Shown piece after piece: positions 15,447 through 25,986 of a DNA stretch of 64,000 nucleotides; positions within the stretch are counted from its first letter, which is position 1; each line of letters starts with the position of its first letter. A program made the position numbers and the translations under genes. The notes beneath the pieces are model-generated. The model did no database searches and had not been told where the DNA came from. It saw only the letters and a list, made by a program, of their open reading frames with translations. Source of the stretch: an uncultured Shewanella sp. (GTDB lineage: Bacteria > Pseudomonadota > Gammaproteobacteria > Enterobacterales > Shewanellaceae); assembly GCF_947501665.1 (NCBI RefSeq), contig NZ_CANMWS010000010.1:114943-178942 (forward strand), written 5' to 3'.

Positions 15447-18284
15447 TTACGCAAGCAATGGTTTTAAAAAACGAGCTGTGTGTGACGTGGGGTGCTCAGC
15501 CACTTCTTCGGGGGTGCCACAGGCTAAAATCGTGCCGCCACCATCACCGCCTTCAGGACCTAGATCAATAATCCAATCCGCTGTTTTTATGACATCAAGG
15601 TTATGTTCGATAACCACTATGGTATTACCATGGGATTTCAAGCGATGTAATACGTCCAATAACATTTGAATATCGGCAAAATGCAGGCCGGTTGTGGGCT
15701 CATCTAAAATGTATAAGGTTTTTCCGGTATCCCGTTTTGACAGTTCTTTGGCCAATTTAACCCTTTGTGCTTCTCCACCAGAAAGTGTCGTCGCACTTTG
15801 CCCTAGACGAATATAAGACAAACCAACATCCATCAAGGTTTGTAATTTTCGAGCAACAGCTGGAATGGCATCAAAGAAAGGGCGGGCTTCTTCGACGGTC
15901 ATTTGCAGCACTTCATGAATGTTTTTACCTTTGAACTTCACATCTAAGGTTTCACGGTTATACCGTTTGCCTTTACAGGTATCGCATGGGACATACACGT
16001 CAGGCAAAAAGTGCATTTCGACTTTAATTAATCCGTCGCCTTGGCAAGCTTCGCAGCGGCCGCCTTTTACGTTGAAAGAAAAACGACCGGGTTGATAGCC
16101 TCGAGTCCTGGATTCTTGTGTTGCGGCAAAAATTTCACGGATAGGCGTGAATATTCCTGTGTATGTGGCAGGATTAGAGCGGGGTGTGCGGCCTATGGGG
16201 CTTTGATCTATGTCGACCACTTTGTCGCAATGATCCATACCAGTAATACTTTTATAAGGCGAAGGTTCATCAACGGTGGCGCCATTTAATTGAATATGAG
16301 CAATCTTATAAAAAGTGTCGTTGATTAGGGTCGATTTTCCTGATCCTGATACACCAGTAATACAGGTAAATAGGCCCACAGGGATCGTTAAGTCGACATT
16401 CTTGAGGTTATTTCCAGTGGCACCATTGAGCTCAATCAGTTTTTCTGGATTGTATATGACTCGTTCTGAGTCAATATGGATAGTTTTACTACCCGATAAA
16501 TATTGCCCTGTGATAGAGTCTTTCGATGTGAGAATATCGCTAAGTGTGCCTTCACTGATGACTTCGCCGCCATGAACGCCCGCACCGGGACCGATATCAA
16601 TGACATGATCGGCCATACGAATAGCATCTTCATCATGCTCAACCACAATAACGGTGTTACCCAGATCCCGTAAATGCAGTAAGGTTTTCAATAATCGTTC
16701 ATTATCTCGCTGATGCAGTCCAATTGAGGGCTCATCTAAGACATACATGACGCCGACTAAGCCTGCACCAATTTGGCTGGCAAGGCGTATTCTTTGGGCT
16801 TCACCGCCAGATAAGGTTTCTGCTGAGCGAGATAAGCTTAAATAATTTAATCCCACATTCACTAAGAAGCCTAAACGATCGCGAATTTCTTTTAATATTT
16901 TATCGGCAATTTGTGCACGTTGCCCGTGTAATGTGAGCTTGTCAAAGTAGGCCATTGCTTCACCAATGGACCATTGGTTAAGCTTAGGTAAATTTAAATC
17001 TTCAATAAAGACATTACGGGCTTCTTCACGTAAGCGTGAGCCGTCACAGGTTTGGCAGGCCTGAGTATTAATGAATTTGTTAAGCTCATCGCGAACAGAG
17101 TTTGATTCTGTTTCACGATAACGCCTATCCATATTGTTCAAAATGCCTTCAAAAGGGTGATTGCGCACAACGACATCGCCTCTATCATTAATATACTTAA
17201 ACGCGATGCTTTGCTTCCCTGAGCCATAAAGGATAATTTTTTGGGTAGGTTTATCTAGTTGCTCAAAGGGTTTTTCAATATCAAACTCATAGTGCTCAGC
17301 TAACGATGTGAGCATTTGGAAATAATAAAAATTGCGTCTATCCCACCCCCGTATTGCACCGCCAGCTAAAGATAATTCGCTGTTGGTGATGACACGGTCA
17401 GGATCAAAGAATTGCTGTACTCCTAAGCCATCGCAAGTTTGGCAAGCGCCTGCTGGATTATTAAAAGAAAAGACTCTAGGCTCGAGTTCAGCCATGGAAT
17501 AGCCACATGTAGGGCAAGCGAAATTGGCTGAAAATACCTGTTCATTATTGTCTGCTTTATCATTCACATCCATACTGGTGACCACCGCGAGGCCACCGGA
17601 TAATTCTAATGTGGTTTCAACCGATTCAGCGAGTCGTTGCCCGATATCGTCGCGGACCTTGAAGCGATCAACCACCACTTCAATGGTGTGTTTAATGTGT
17701 AGATCCAATGTTGGTGGATCGGATAAATCACAGACTTCACCATCAATACGTGCTCGTATATAGCCTTGAGCGGCGAGACTATCGAGTAATTTTACATGTT
17801 CGCCTTTTCGATTATTCACCACAGGTGCCAACAACATCTGTCGGCTACCCTCAGGTAAAGTCAATATTTTATCGACAATTTGGCTCACGGTTTGAGCGGC
17901 AAGAGGTAAACCATGGGTGGGACAACGAGGCTCTCCGACTCGAGCAAATAATAACCTTAAATAGTCATAAATCTCGGTGATGGTGCCGACAGTCGAGCGA
18001 GGGTTATGGGAGGTTGATTTTTGTTCAATGGAAATAGCTGGGCTCAATCCTTCGATATGATCCACATCGGGCTTTTCCATGAGACTTAAAAATTGGCGTG
18101 CATAGGCCGATAATGACTCAACATACCGTCTTTGTCCTTCGGCGTAAAGCGTATCAAATGCCAGAGATGATTTACCTGAACCCGAAAGCCCTGTGATCAC
18201 GATGAGTTTGTCTCTTGGTATGGTCAGGTTGATATTTTTGAGATTGTGAGTTCGCGCCCCACGTACTTCAATATTGTCCATCAA
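15447..18284 (-). CDS. uvrA: Excinuclease ABC subunit A
   Basis: UvrA, the damage-recognition ATPase of nucleotide excision repair that loads UvrB. 945 aa, full length. It shows both ABC cassettes (Walker [21 protein letters not shown] near residue 31 and [10 protein letters not shown] near residue 640), both LSGGEAQR signature motifs, and the zinc-finger cysteine pairs CPTCGYSM...CQTCDGLG and CEACQGDG...CDTCKGK. Monocistronic, leftward. In many relatives ssb is divergent from uvrA; here the neighbour is a hemerythrin gene. I saw no convincing LexA box upstream. Confidence 0.98.
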   Translation of the reverse strand: MMDNIEVRGARTHNLKNINLTIPRDKLIVITGLSGSGKSSLAFDTLYAEGQRRYVESLSAYARQFLSLMEKPDVDHIEGLSPAISIEQKSTSHNPRSTVGTITEIYDYLRLLFARVGEPRCPTHGLPLAAQTVSQIVDKILTLPEGSRQMLLAPVVNNRKGEHVKLLDSLAAQGYIRARIDGEVCDLSDPPTLDLHIKHTIEVVVDRFKVRDDIGQRLAESVETTLELSGGLAVVTSMDVNDKADNNEQVFSANFACPTCGYSMAELEPRVFSFNNPAGACQTCDGLGVQQFFDPDRVITNSELSLAGGAIRGWDRRNFYYFQMLTSLAEHYEFDIEKPFEQLDKPTQKIILYGSGKQSIAFKYINDRGDVVVRNHPFEGILNNMDRRYRETESNSVRDELNKFINTQACQTCDGSRLREEARNVFIEDLNLPKLNQWSIGEAMAYFDKLTLHGQRAQIADKILKEIRDRLGFLVNVGLNYLSLSRSAETLSGGEAQRIRLASQIGAGLVGVMYVLDEPSIGLHQRDNERLLKTLLHLRDLGNTVIVVEHDEDAIRMADHVIDIGPGAGVHGGEVISEGTLSDILTSKDSITGQYLSGSKTIHIDSERVIYNPEKLIELNGATGNNLKNVDLTIPVGLFTCITGVSGSGKSTLINDTFYKIAHIQLNGATVDEPSPYKSITGMDHCDKVVDIDQSPIGRTPRSNPATYTGIFTPIREIFAATQESRTRGYQPGRFSFNVKGGRCEACQGDGLIKVEMHFLPDVYVPCDTCKGKRYNRETLDVKFKGKNIHEVLQMTVEEARPFFDAIPAVARKLQTLMDVGLSYIRLGQSATTLSGGEAQRVKLAKELSKRDTGKTLYILDEPTTGLHFADIQMLLDVLHRLKSHGNTIVVIEHNLDVIKTADWIIDLGPEGGDGGGTILACGTPEEVAEHPTSHTARFLKPLLA

Positions 18285-18629
18285 TCTCTCTGGCTCCGCC
18301 GTAAAAAAAGAGACTGATTATGCCACAGTCATAGTTCAGCGCAAAATTATACCTATCCATAAAAATTTACACTGAGTGTTTTGGCATCATTGAGATATTT
18401 CAATGAGGGAGCTTATTTCAAGGGAGCATAAAATGAATTGATTGCTGTTCATTGTTTTATTTAGTGGATAATGGTTTTTAATCGGCTATAGGCAGAAGAG
18501 AATGTTTTTTTATGCTAACAGTGATATACCGCACAGAACTTAATACTATTTTAAATTAAAGTTTATCTAATTAGTGTGCTTAGCTCATCATTTTAAGTGG
18601 TCGATTAAGATCTATTTGAGAGGGGAAAT
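18285..18629. other. Intergenic region uvrA / hemerythrin
   Basis: 345 bp of AT-rich DNA between divergent genes. It must contain both promoters. I see no clear gene, terminator, or CTGT-N8-ACAG LexA box; the nearest match, at about 18312-18326, has the wrong spacing. Confidence 0.5.
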
Positions 18630-19109
18630 ATGCATCCATTATTGCAAGAGCTTTATGATTATCATCATGGTGCATCTCAGATCATTGATGAGCTTTCTAA
18701 TTTACTTATTCAAGTGAAGCATAAACCCTTATCAGTGCCAGATATACAGCCAATATTTAACTTACTTGCTATTTTACATTCCGATGAAGAGCAATTGCAT
18801 CATCAAAATGAAGAGTTAATTCGCCAGCAATTGGTGGCAACGGATCTCCCTTTACACCCTCGAATACAGGATTTAGAAAATGATCATCACGGTTTTGATC
18901 GTATTGCCGATCATCTTAAGTTGCTGGTGGATTCTGAGTTAAGCCTTAGGGAAATGGCAGCCATAATCGATGATTATATTCGAAAATATTATGATCATAT
19001 TGATGGAGAAGAGAATATTTTCTTCCCTATGGCGAATAAATATTTAACGGATAAAGATTGGGAAATGATCCAACAACGTTGGCAGACCAATGAAATGATA
19101 ACAGAATAA
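18630..19109 (+). CDS. Hemerythrin-domain protein, copy 1
   Basis: 159 aa HHE-domain protein predicted to bind a di-iron centre in a four-helix bundle. Likely iron ligands lie in YDYHHGAS, HSDEEQLHHQNEEL, DLENDHHGFDRIADH, and the C-terminal YYDHIDGEENIFFP. Small cytoplasmic members bind oxygen or nitric oxide, or act in nitrosative and oxidative stress. A close paralogue lies on the other side of the phosphoketolase gene. ATG 18630 is preceded by GAGAGGGGAAA, a strong ribosome-binding site. Confidence 0.9.
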   Translation: MHPLLQELYDYHHGASQIIDELSNLLIQVKHKPLSVPDIQPIFNLLAILHSDEEQLHHQNEELIRQQLVATDLPLHPRIQDLENDHHGFDRIADHLKLLVDSELSLREMAAIIDDYIRKYYDHIDGEENIFFPMANKYLTDKDWEMIQQRWQTNEMITE

Positions 19110-19496
19110 ATATCTGAACTGGGTTACATATCTTCCAATTTGGATTATATAGTTGACAATGAGGGTAGAACCTTGCCTTGAACTCGATAAATCTATCTAC
19201 TTAGATTTTGATTTGTTTAATCAATAATTTGAGAGTTAGTCATCCTTAATTTACTGCCCATAAAGTTATCCCACCTATTTAAAATACATTTAAAATTCTG
19301 TTTTTAATGGTTTTTTTGTTTTTGCGGTTCAATGCCATTCAACTATACTTTTATCCTGTTTAACTATTTTTATAAAGTCAGAGATTGAGCACATTTTTAT
19401 TAAAAAAAGCACAATATAGTGATTGTATAGTTCCCCATTGGTTGAATTTAATACCTGCAATTAATAGGGATCAGTCTATTCTTTTTTCGTGAGGTT
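19110..19496. other. Intergenic region upstream of phosphoketolase
   Basis: 387 bp, very AT-rich, no gene seen. The word ATTTAAAAT occurs twice around 19277-19295 and part of it resembles half of an NsrR nitric-oxide-repressor site, but the other half does not match. I make no firm call. Confidence 0.4.
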
Positions 19497-21875
19497 ATGG
19501 TGAAAATTATGATTGAAGTTCAAGATATCATTGCGCTAAAAAAATATGTTCGAGTTACTAATTTTTTAGCTACGTCGCAAATCTACTTAAAACAGAATGT
19601 ATTACATAAACGCCCTTTGACTCATGCTGATATTAAACCTAGATTATTAGGTCATTGGGGAACCTGTCCTGGGATCAATTTTGTTTATGCCAACATCAAT
19701 CGCCTTATTGTAAAATCTAAGCATGATTTTATTTATTTAGTCGGGCCTGGACACGGTTTTCCAGCCATTCAGGCTAATCTCTTTCTTGAGGGATCCTTAA
19801 GTCACTTTTATCCGGAAAAAATTCCCTACAACGAAAAAGGCGTAGAAGATATTTGTAAAAAGTTTTCAGCAGCCTATGGTTATCCATCACATGCTAACCC
19901 TGAAGCACCCGGGCAAATTTTAGAAGGTGGAGAACTGGGATATTCCTTATCTGTGGCGTGGGGAGCTGTGCTTGATAACCCAGAGTTGATTGCTGCAGTG
20001 TTAATTGGCGATGGGGAGTCTGAAACGGGACCGCTGGCAGCATCTTGGTATGCCAACCGATTGGTGTCGCCCAAGACTAATGGTGCAGTATTGCCTATTG
20101 TGCATATTAATGGCTATAAAATTTCAGGTCCTACTCGTATGGGAAGGATGAGCCATGAAGAGTTAACCTATGAATTTAAAGGGCTAGGCTACCATCCCAT
20201 CATTGTTGATGATGGGGATGAAGAAGATGTCTTTGTGCAAATGGCCCAGGCTATGGATATGGCTTATGACATGATAAAAGACATTCAAACAAGGGCTAGA
20301 AATGGTGAAGATGTCGTCAAGCCTAAGTGGCCTGTTATTTTAATGCGCACGGCAAAAGGTTGGACAGGAGTGGAGAGTTATGATGGTGAAAAATTAGTTG
20401 GAAATTGTGAGTCTCATCAAGTGATAGTGGGAAAGTGTGCCAGCGATAAAGGACACTTGGACGCATTAGATCAGTGGCTAGCCAGTTATAAAATTAAAGA
20501 ATTGTATGAAATTGATGCGCAAGGAAAGCTTATTTTTGATGATGATGTTCGCTCTTTACTGCCTCCCAATACACTGGCTTGTGGTCAACAGCGGCTGAGT
20601 TATGGTGGGGAAATCGTCAGGGCATTAGCCAAACCGCCACTTGAATTGCTGGCATACGGTCCTGAAACACCACGAGGTCAGCGTGGACGTTCGATGAATA
20701 AAATGGGGGAGTGGATGCGAGAAGCGTTTAAGCTGAATCGTAATCAGACAAACTTAAGAATATTCAGCCCAGATGAAACTTACTCAAACCAATTACAAGC
20801 GGTGTTTGAAGAAACCAATCGTGCTTGGCAGTGGCCGATTGAAGCTTGGGATAAAGATATGTCTCGAGAGGGGAGAGTGATTGAATTGCTGTCTGAGAAT
20901 TTGCTGTTTGGTATGTTACATGGATATACGGTGACAGGACGGCATGCTATTTTCCCCACTTATGAGTCTTTTTCTCAAGTGGTATCATCGATGGCCGATC
21001 AATATTGTAAATATGTTTATGCCAGTAAAGGTGTACCGTTTCGAAAACCTATTCCTGCGTGTAATGTAGTACTTTCTTCTTTATTAGAGCGACAAGATCA
21101 CAATGGTTATTCACATCAAAACCCTTCTTTTTTAGGTGCCATGTTAGAAAAACACCCTAAAATTATTTCAGCTTATTTACCTGCCGATGGTAACAGTACC
21201 TTAGTGTACACAGAGAGGGCTTTTGAAGGGCGAGACAAGCTTAATATTTTGGTGGCGGGCAAAAAAGACTTACCCCAATGGTTAACGTTAGCCGAAGCGC
21301 GTAAACAAGCGGAAAATGGCATCATGATTTGGGATTTTGCGTCAGATAATCATCCCGATATTGTTTTGGCTGCCTGTGGTGACTATGTCACGCAAGAATC
21401 AATGGCGGCACTTGTGCTGATAAGACAGCTTTTACCTCGAGTGAATATTCGTTTTGTATCCGTCACAGAGCTCACCAGTAGCGGATTAGGCAGTATTGAA
21501 TTTCAGGAAAAACCTTGGTTAATGGATGAGATTTTCACTCAAGATAAAGGGGTGGTGTTTAATTATCACGGTTATCCAAATACCATCAAGAAACTGGTTT
21601 TTGATTACAGTGGCGCTAAACGCTTTAGAATTAAAGGTTATGAAGAAGAAGGCTCCACCACGACCCCCTTTGATATGGGAGTCAGGAATGCGACGTCTCG
21701 TTATCATCTGGTCATTGATATGGCGTATAAATTGTTTCAGCAGTCAGTGATCGATGAAATGCAGCATATTGAAATCACCACCGACATGCTACAAGCTTTG
21801 GTTGATCATCGCGCTTATATTAAAGAGAACGGTGTCGATCCTGCCAGTATAGAGAATTGGGTGTGGAGCCGTTGA
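19497..21875 (+). CDS. xfp: Xylulose-5-phosphate/fructose-6-phosphate phosphoketolase
   Basis: Thiamine-diphosphate enzyme that splits xylulose-5-P or fructose-6-P with phosphate to give acetyl-P plus a sugar phosphate. 792 aa, the usual size. Diagnostic segments: LGHWGTCPGINFVYAN, VGPGHG, the cofactor motif GDGESETGP, INGYKISGPT, TPRGQRGRSMNKMGEW, and QDHNGYSHQNPSF near residue 540. Start uncertain: ATG 19497, GTG 19500 or ATG 19509; GGTGA at 19499 could serve the last. Acetyl-P production would need Pta/AckA, which are not in this window. It is flanked by two hemerythrin paralogues in the same orientation. Confidence 0.95.
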   Translation: MVKIMIEVQDIIALKKYVRVTNFLATSQIYLKQNVLHKRPLTHADIKPRLLGHWGTCPGINFVYANINRLIVKSKHDFIYLVGPGHGFPAIQANLFLEGSLSHFYPEKIPYNEKGVEDICKKFSAAYGYPSHANPEAPGQILEGGELGYSLSVAWGAVLDNPELIAAVLIGDGESETGPLAASWYANRLVSPKTNGAVLPIVHINGYKISGPTRMGRMSHEELTYEFKGLGYHPIIVDDGDEEDVFVQMAQAMDMAYDMIKDIQTRARNGEDVVKPKWPVILMRTAKGWTGVESYDGEKLVGNCESHQVIVGKCASDKGHLDALDQWLASYKIKELYEIDAQGKLIFDDDVRSLLPPNTLACGQQRLSYGGEIVRALAKPPLELLAYGPETPRGQRGRSMNKMGEWMREAFKLNRNQTNLRIFSPDETYSNQLQAVFEETNRAWQWPIEAWDKDMSREGRVIELLSENLLFGMLHGYTVTGRHAIFPTYESFSQVVSSMADQYCKYVYASKGVPFRKPIPACNVVLSSLLERQDHNGYSHQNPSFLGAMLEKHPKIISAYLPADGNSTLVYTERAFEGRDKLNILVAGKKDLPQWLTLAEARKQAENGIMIWDFASDNHPDIVLAACGDYVTQESMAALVLIRQLLPRVNIRFVSVTELTSSGLGSIEFQEKPWLMDEIFTQDKGVVFNYHGYPNTIKKLVFDYSGAKRFRIKGYEEEGSTTTPFDMGVRNATSRYHLVIDMAYKLFQQSVIDEMQHIEITTDMLQALVDHRAYIKENGVDPASIENWVWSR

Positions 21876-21994
21876 GTTTATTAATATGCAGATCAGCGGC
21901 GGCTAAATAACGGTTTTGAGCTAAACTGGGAGAAAGTTCATTGCTATCATTCATTGAGGTGATAGCAATGGCGCCTTTATTGTTAGGAGAGAAT

Positions 21995-22456
21995 ATGCAC
22001 CCCTTACTTGAAGAGCTTTATGCCTACCATCATAATGCATCGATGATCATCGATGAAGTGAAAATCTTATTGATGCAGTTAACAAAAAATACTTCTCCTT
22101 TAAAAGAAAATGAAGATTTATTTCGTTTATTGTCAGTATTACATGATGAAAAAGAGCGCTTACACCATCAAAACGAGGAGTTGATCCGCAAGCGATTAGT
22201 GGCTACGGATGTCGCGATACATCCTCGAATTTTAGATTTAGAACGTGATCATGATAGTTTCTATAAAATAGCGGATCATTTAAAATTGTTAGTGGATTCA
22301 GAGTTGAGCAGAGCTGAGATCCTAGCCATTATTGAAGATTATATTCGAAAATATTATGATCATATTGATAGCGAAGAAAATATTTTCTTTCCCATGGCGG
22401 ATAAGCATTTAACTGAACAAGACTGGCAAGAAATTGAAAGTCAGTGGCAAGGTTAA
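21995..22456 (+). CDS. Hemerythrin-domain protein, copy 2
   Basis: About 153 aa, closely similar along its whole length to the hemerythrin upstream of the phosphoketolase: MHPLLEELYAYHHNAS, HHQNEELIRKRLVATDV, DLERDHDSFYKIADHL, YYDHIDSEENIFFP. I start at ATG 21995 because the paralogue begins at the same residue and AGGAGA lies just upstream; an upstream start at 21941 would add an unmatched leader. It lies 119 bp after the phosphoketolase gene, so the two may share a transcript. Confidence 0.9.
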   Translation: MHPLLEELYAYHHNASMIIDEVKILLMQLTKNTSPLKENEDLFRLLSVLHDEKERLHHQNEELIRKRLVATDVAIHPRILDLERDHDSFYKIADHLKLLVDSELSRAEILAIIEDYIRKYYDHIDSEENIFFPMADKHLTEQDWQEIESQWQG

Positions 22457-22505
22457 TCACGACTGACTTTCTAAATTTGTCAATGTATACCCGTGAAAGG
22501 TTAAT

Positions 22506-22856
22506 TTATGGCTGAGGCTTATCCATTGGCATAGGCATATTTTTCTTCATCACTTCTTGGAGTTTTTCCTTCGTGATAGCAGGGTTAGCATTTTGCAAAC
22601 AAGTCAGCATTGCAGCTTTGTTGGGTTTGTTTCCAGGAGAGACAGGTCTGGCTTCTTGCATACACATTTCCAATTGATCTGATGTCACATCTAACTCTAA
22701 GCTCATTTTTGCGAGCGGGAGCTTAGGTGGCATTGGAGCATCTGTTTCAGCTGCAATGGCATGATTGAAAAAAATAAAGCTAATGATAAACGCCATAATC
22801 AAAAAGGCACTAATAAATAAACTACTAACAATGAGGGGGGATGAGCGATTAGACAT
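22506..22856 (-). CDS. Small exported or membrane-anchored protein of unknown function
   Basis: About 116 aa. One N-terminal hydrophobic segment (about residues 8-32) ends in HAIAAET, consistent with a signal peptide. A short mature domain follows with two cysteines (MCMQEARP and LTCLQNA), ending in a methionine/proline-rich tail (KKNMPMPMDKP). ATG 22856 (MSNRSSP) follows AAAGGAAT. The spacing of the cysteine-containing helices vaguely recalls small periplasmic helical-hairpin proteins, but I do not recognise the family. It is convergent with the hemerythrin gene. Confidence 0.6.
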   Translation of the reverse strand: MSNRSSPLIVSSLFISAFLIMAFIISFIFFNHAIAAETDAPMPPKLPLAKMSLELDVTSDQLEMCMQEARPVSPGNKPNKAAMLTCLQNANPAITKEKLQEVMKKNMPMPMDKPQP

Positions 22857-23107
22857 AATACATTCCTTTAGCAAGATAATTCCTTTATTAAGCATATTCT
22901 AATTTATAAAAATCGCACTTTTTATGTAGAAAAAAGTATAGCAATACTAAAGGCTATTACTTATTGATTATTATTTAATACGATAATTCAATCACTTTTG
23001 TTATTCTTATACTAGGGTCAGTTATAATATCCGTGCTTGTTGCAATAGAATGAGTAATAAAGCATTGAGTATTAATTATATAAAAGTATAAAAGGGTTAA
23101 AAGAAGA

Positions 23108-23461
23108 ATGATAAAAATGAAAACAACCATACTGGCTATCAGTATGGGATTGAGCGCACTCTTTAGCGCTGCCAGTTTTGCCTCTTTTCACTGCGATGTA
23201 TCTTTAAACCGTATACTGGTTTATAAAGACGGCAAAGTGAATGTGTGGCATTCTGGAAGGGGGGATTATACCAATATTTGCAATTTAAAAACGGAGAATA
23301 ATGGCGTATCCATTGCCACCTGCGCTATGTGGACCAGCATGCTGCAATCCATCAAGAAAGACAATGGTAAAGCGATTTTTTATTATGCAGGGGATGGGAG
23401 TTGTGCCACGTTACCGACTTACAGTTCCAGTCCAACACCTGAATATATCGGTGCAATTTAG
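23108..23461 (+). CDS. Small secreted protein of unknown function
   Basis: 117 aa with a clear signal peptide (KTTILAISMGLSALFSAASFA). The mature part of about 90 aa contains four or five cysteines (FHCDV, NICNL, ATCAM, GSCATL) that could form disulfides, and an FHCDV..LNRILVYKDGKVNVWH opening. ATG 23108 or 23117 may start it. Isolated gene; family not recognised. Confidence 0.65.
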   Translation: MIKMKTTILAISMGLSALFSAASFASFHCDVSLNRILVYKDGKVNVWHSGRGDYTNICNLKTENNGVSIATCAMWTSMLQSIKKDNGKAIFYYAGDGSCATLPTYSSSPTPEYIGAI

Positions 23462-23617
23462 TTTTTAATTGTAACTCAGTTTGAGTGGGATACCTTTTTC
23501 TCACTCGTATCAGTTTGTCTCATCATACAGATATTTACTCAATTGATTTTATTCTATAAAATCGCCAACCTTTGTTTTAGCGTGTTTTCTACAACACCTT
23601 TATTTGGATTTTTTATT

Positions 23618-25150
23618 ATGGATATGCCATTGCGCATGATTCACCTTGCTAAATTATTGATTGTGCTGTTTGTTGTTATACTAACGGGTTGTGCTAGGCC
23701 GAATACTTATCAGATAACTGAAAAAGAGGTGAATTGGTTAGCGCCCAAGTACATATTTACAGGTAGCGGGCTTCAAGAACGTGCATCGGCTAAACGTTTA
23801 TTCGATGCGAATGTCGAACAGTTTCAATCATTAATGGGTAAATTATACGGTAAGGATGACAGGTACGTTTATTATCGAGGGTATCCGGTTGCCTTTGCCG
23901 ATGTTTCAAGTTTTACGGCATTATCAAAAAACTATGGCATTGATAATAAGCGGGTATTTTTCAAGGGGAAGCCTTTGTTGGGGGCAAATCCGAAACAGTT
24001 TAAGGTGATTAAAGATAGCAGTTCTTCTTCATATGCTATCAGCGGTGATAAAGGTTATTTTGAGTCTACTCAGTTTGATCTCTGTGAGCCTAATAGCTTT
24101 AGATTATTGAAATCATCTAAGTGGGCAAGAGATAATGCTTGTGTATATTACAAAAATAAAGCGTGGGTTATAAACAATCCGGTCAGTTTTAAACTTTTCG
24201 ATTTTACTTATGCTGTTGATGATGAGTATATTTACTATGAAAATAAGCGAGTTAAGCCTCAGGATATAGGATCTTTTGAGCAAATAAATCATTATTATGC
24301 GAAAGATAAACATGATGTGTATTATCAAGGGAAAAAAGTGATAGGTGCGGATCCTAGTAGTTTTAAGACTGTAGGCTATTTCATTCTTGGAAAAGGTAAA
24401 GACGCACAATATTGTTTTTTAGATGGGAAAAGAAATGATTGTAATACGCCTAGTAAAAAAACATGGTTAAGTGAACAACGTACTGAGAAAGAAATTAATC
24501 AGCAAGCTGAAAAGTTAGCAATGGGCTGGATTGAAAAAGATCAACTAAATAAGAATGAAAAAGGCGCTAAACGGCTTCAAACAACTGCATTTATAGTTAA
24601 TCAGTTAGAAAAAAATATCCATACGCCAGCTAAAAAATTGCATATTAATAATATTCCTGAAAAATATGCTTTTGTATTGCTAGAAGCAGCCGGGTTATTT
24701 CCCAATAAACTGACCTATATTGTGAGGAAAAATACAGGCGAACAAGTCAGTGTTGAGATTTTTAAATCTGATTTTAGAGGGGTAATGACAGAAGTTAGGG
24801 ATCAAGATATGCGGCTTAAACAAGGGGTTTATTCGTCATCTAGACGTTGGGCACCTGTTTTGTATCAACCTGTTAACTGCGAATTTGCATTAGGTTCTTG
24901 TATTGAAAGAAAGGTAAATACCTATTTTACCACTGGAGAAGAGAAGGTTAACCAATTTGAAGTCACCTACAAAAATGGTGTTTGGCAGTATCATAGACAA
25001 CTTGATGAAGAACGTTGGCAAGATGAATATCGCATTTATGATCAATATGGCTTTATTGTGTATGAGGCAGAATTTTCAAATGATGAATTACGCCATGAAT
25101 ATATTCGTGAAGGCTTTGTACCCCCAGAAGTCAGTGTAGCATTGCAGTAA
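23618..25150 (+). CDS. DKNYY-repeat lipoprotein
   Basis: About 510 aa. A lipobox (VILTGC) at the end of an N-terminal hydrophobic segment predicts a lipoprotein. The middle carries DKNYY-family repeats of about 25-30 residues of the type KD.RYVYYRG, DNKRVFFKGKPLLGA.P..FKVI, KDKHDVYYQGKKVIGADPSSF. The C-terminal 200 residues form an unrelated globular region (SVEIFKSDFRG, FTTGEEKVNQFEV). The start is uncertain between ATG 23618, 23624 and 23636; all leave the lipobox in place. DKNYY function is unknown. Confidence 0.75.
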   Translation: MDMPLRMIHLAKLLIVLFVVILTGCARPNTYQITEKEVNWLAPKYIFTGSGLQERASAKRLFDANVEQFQSLMGKLYGKDDRYVYYRGYPVAFADVSSFTALSKNYGIDNKRVFFKGKPLLGANPKQFKVIKDSSSSSYAISGDKGYFESTQFDLCEPNSFRLLKSSKWARDNACVYYKNKAWVINNPVSFKLFDFTYAVDDEYIYYENKRVKPQDIGSFEQINHYYAKDKHDVYYQGKKVIGADPSSFKTVGYFILGKGKDAQYCFLDGKRNDCNTPSKKTWLSEQRTEKEINQQAEKLAMGWIEKDQLNKNEKGAKRLQTTAFIVNQLEKNIHTPAKKLHINNIPEKYAFVLLEAAGLFPNKLTYIVRKNTGEQVSVEIFKSDFRGVMTEVRDQDMRLKQGVYSSSRRWAPVLYQPVNCEFALGSCIERKVNTYFTTGEEKVNQFEVTYKNGVWQYHRQLDEERWQDEYRIYDQYGFIVYEAEFSNDELRHEYIREGFVPPEVSVALQ

Positions 25151-25200
25151 TACATGCTTAACGAAGGCAAACAATAAGCCGTTTGTCTTTGTTGATGAGC

Positions 25201-25896
25201 TTAGACCTCTTCCGCACTTGGCGCTCGCATGGCTTGCCACCAAGCCTCGTCAGCGACAATTTGCCCTTGATTGTCGATGGCAGGATAAGGCAGGTTTTTA
25301 CGCTTGCAGGCTTTAGCGTAAATGGGGTGGCCTTGTTCAAAGAGTTTTATCTGACAATAGTCATGACTGAGTTTGCACTCTCCATACATGCCTGCTACTT
25401 GGCGTTGGCGCTGGGCTTCATACATGACCAGTGCAGCGGCAACTGACACATTGAGCGATTGCACCATGCCTTGCATGGGAATAATAATATGTTGATCGGC
25501 GCTTTCAATGCCCTCTTGGCTCACACCGTCACGCTCGTTTCCCAGTAATACAACCGTTGGGCGAGTATAATCAATCTCTCTAAAGTCTATCGCTGTATTC
25601 GAGAAGTTGGTGGCTAAAATTTGCATGCCTTTGTTGCGAAAGGCACTGACGGCCTCATCCATATGATGGTGTTTTACGGTTTTAACCCATTGCTGGCTGC
25701 CAGATGCCGTATTGCCAGAGACGCGCATTTCAATGTCAGGCCAAACCGCATGGATTTCATGAATGCCAACGGCGTCAGCGGTACGGATCACCGCCGCAAT
25801 ATTATTGCACTTATGAACCTTGTCTAAGCAAAGAGTAAGATCAGGCTGGCGATTATTGAGCATGGTATTGATGCGATTGAAGCGTTCTGGACTCAT
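25201..25896 (-). CDS. trmH: tRNA (guanosine(18)-2'-O)-methyltransferase
   Basis: SPOUT-class RNA methyltransferase, 231 aa, which makes Gm18 in the tRNA D-loop. Conserved motifs: NIAAVIRTADAVGIHEIHAV (motif 1, with the conserved Asn and Arg), VVLLGNERDGVSQEG (motif 2) and PMQGMVQSLNVSVAAALV (motif 3, forming the SAM-binding knot). The C-terminal extension is typical of TrmH. It lies in the conserved gmk/rpoZ/spoT neighbourhood but is separated from ridA by a terminator. Confidence 0.95.
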   Translation of the reverse strand: MSPERFNRINTMLNNRQPDLTLCLDKVHKCNNIAAVIRTADAVGIHEIHAVWPDIEMRVSGNTASGSQQWVKTVKHHHMDEAVSAFRNKGMQILATNFSNTAIDFREIDYTRPTVVLLGNERDGVSQEGIESADQHIIIPMQGMVQSLNVSVAAALVMYEAQRQRQVAGMYGECKLSHDYCQIKLFEQGHPIYAKACKRKNLPYPAIDNQGQIVADEAWWQAMRAPSAEEV

Positions 25897-25935
25897 GATT
25901 TATTATAGTATTCTTGTTGTGAAAGTCGGTGATAC

Positions 25936-25963
25936 AAAAAGAGCGCCTTAGCGCCCTTGTTTT
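25936..25963 (-). terminator. Rho-independent terminator after ridA
   Basis: Read leftward, AGGGCGC-TAAG-GCGCTCT forms a 7-bp stem (one wobble) followed by TTTTT. It ends the spoT-ridA transcript before trmH. Confidence 0.8.
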
Positions 25964-25986
25964 ATGGTACTTGAAGATAACAGAGA

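Noticed and set aside
15361..15669. Rightward 102-codon frame at the end of uvrA
   Set aside because: It runs through the terminator hairpin and the antisense of uvrA; no family features.
18305..18330. CTG...CAG motif upstream of uvrA as a LexA box
   Set aside because: Spacing is nine bases instead of ten and the flanking bases do not fit CTGT-N8-ACAG.
19277..19295. Possible NsrR (nitric oxide) operator before phosphoketolase
   Set aside because: Only the right half matches the consensus; the left half does not.
22486..22496. TATACCCGTGA, the MITE end word, after the second hemerythrin
   Set aside because: Only 11 bases match and no second end was found; could be chance or a very decayed copy.
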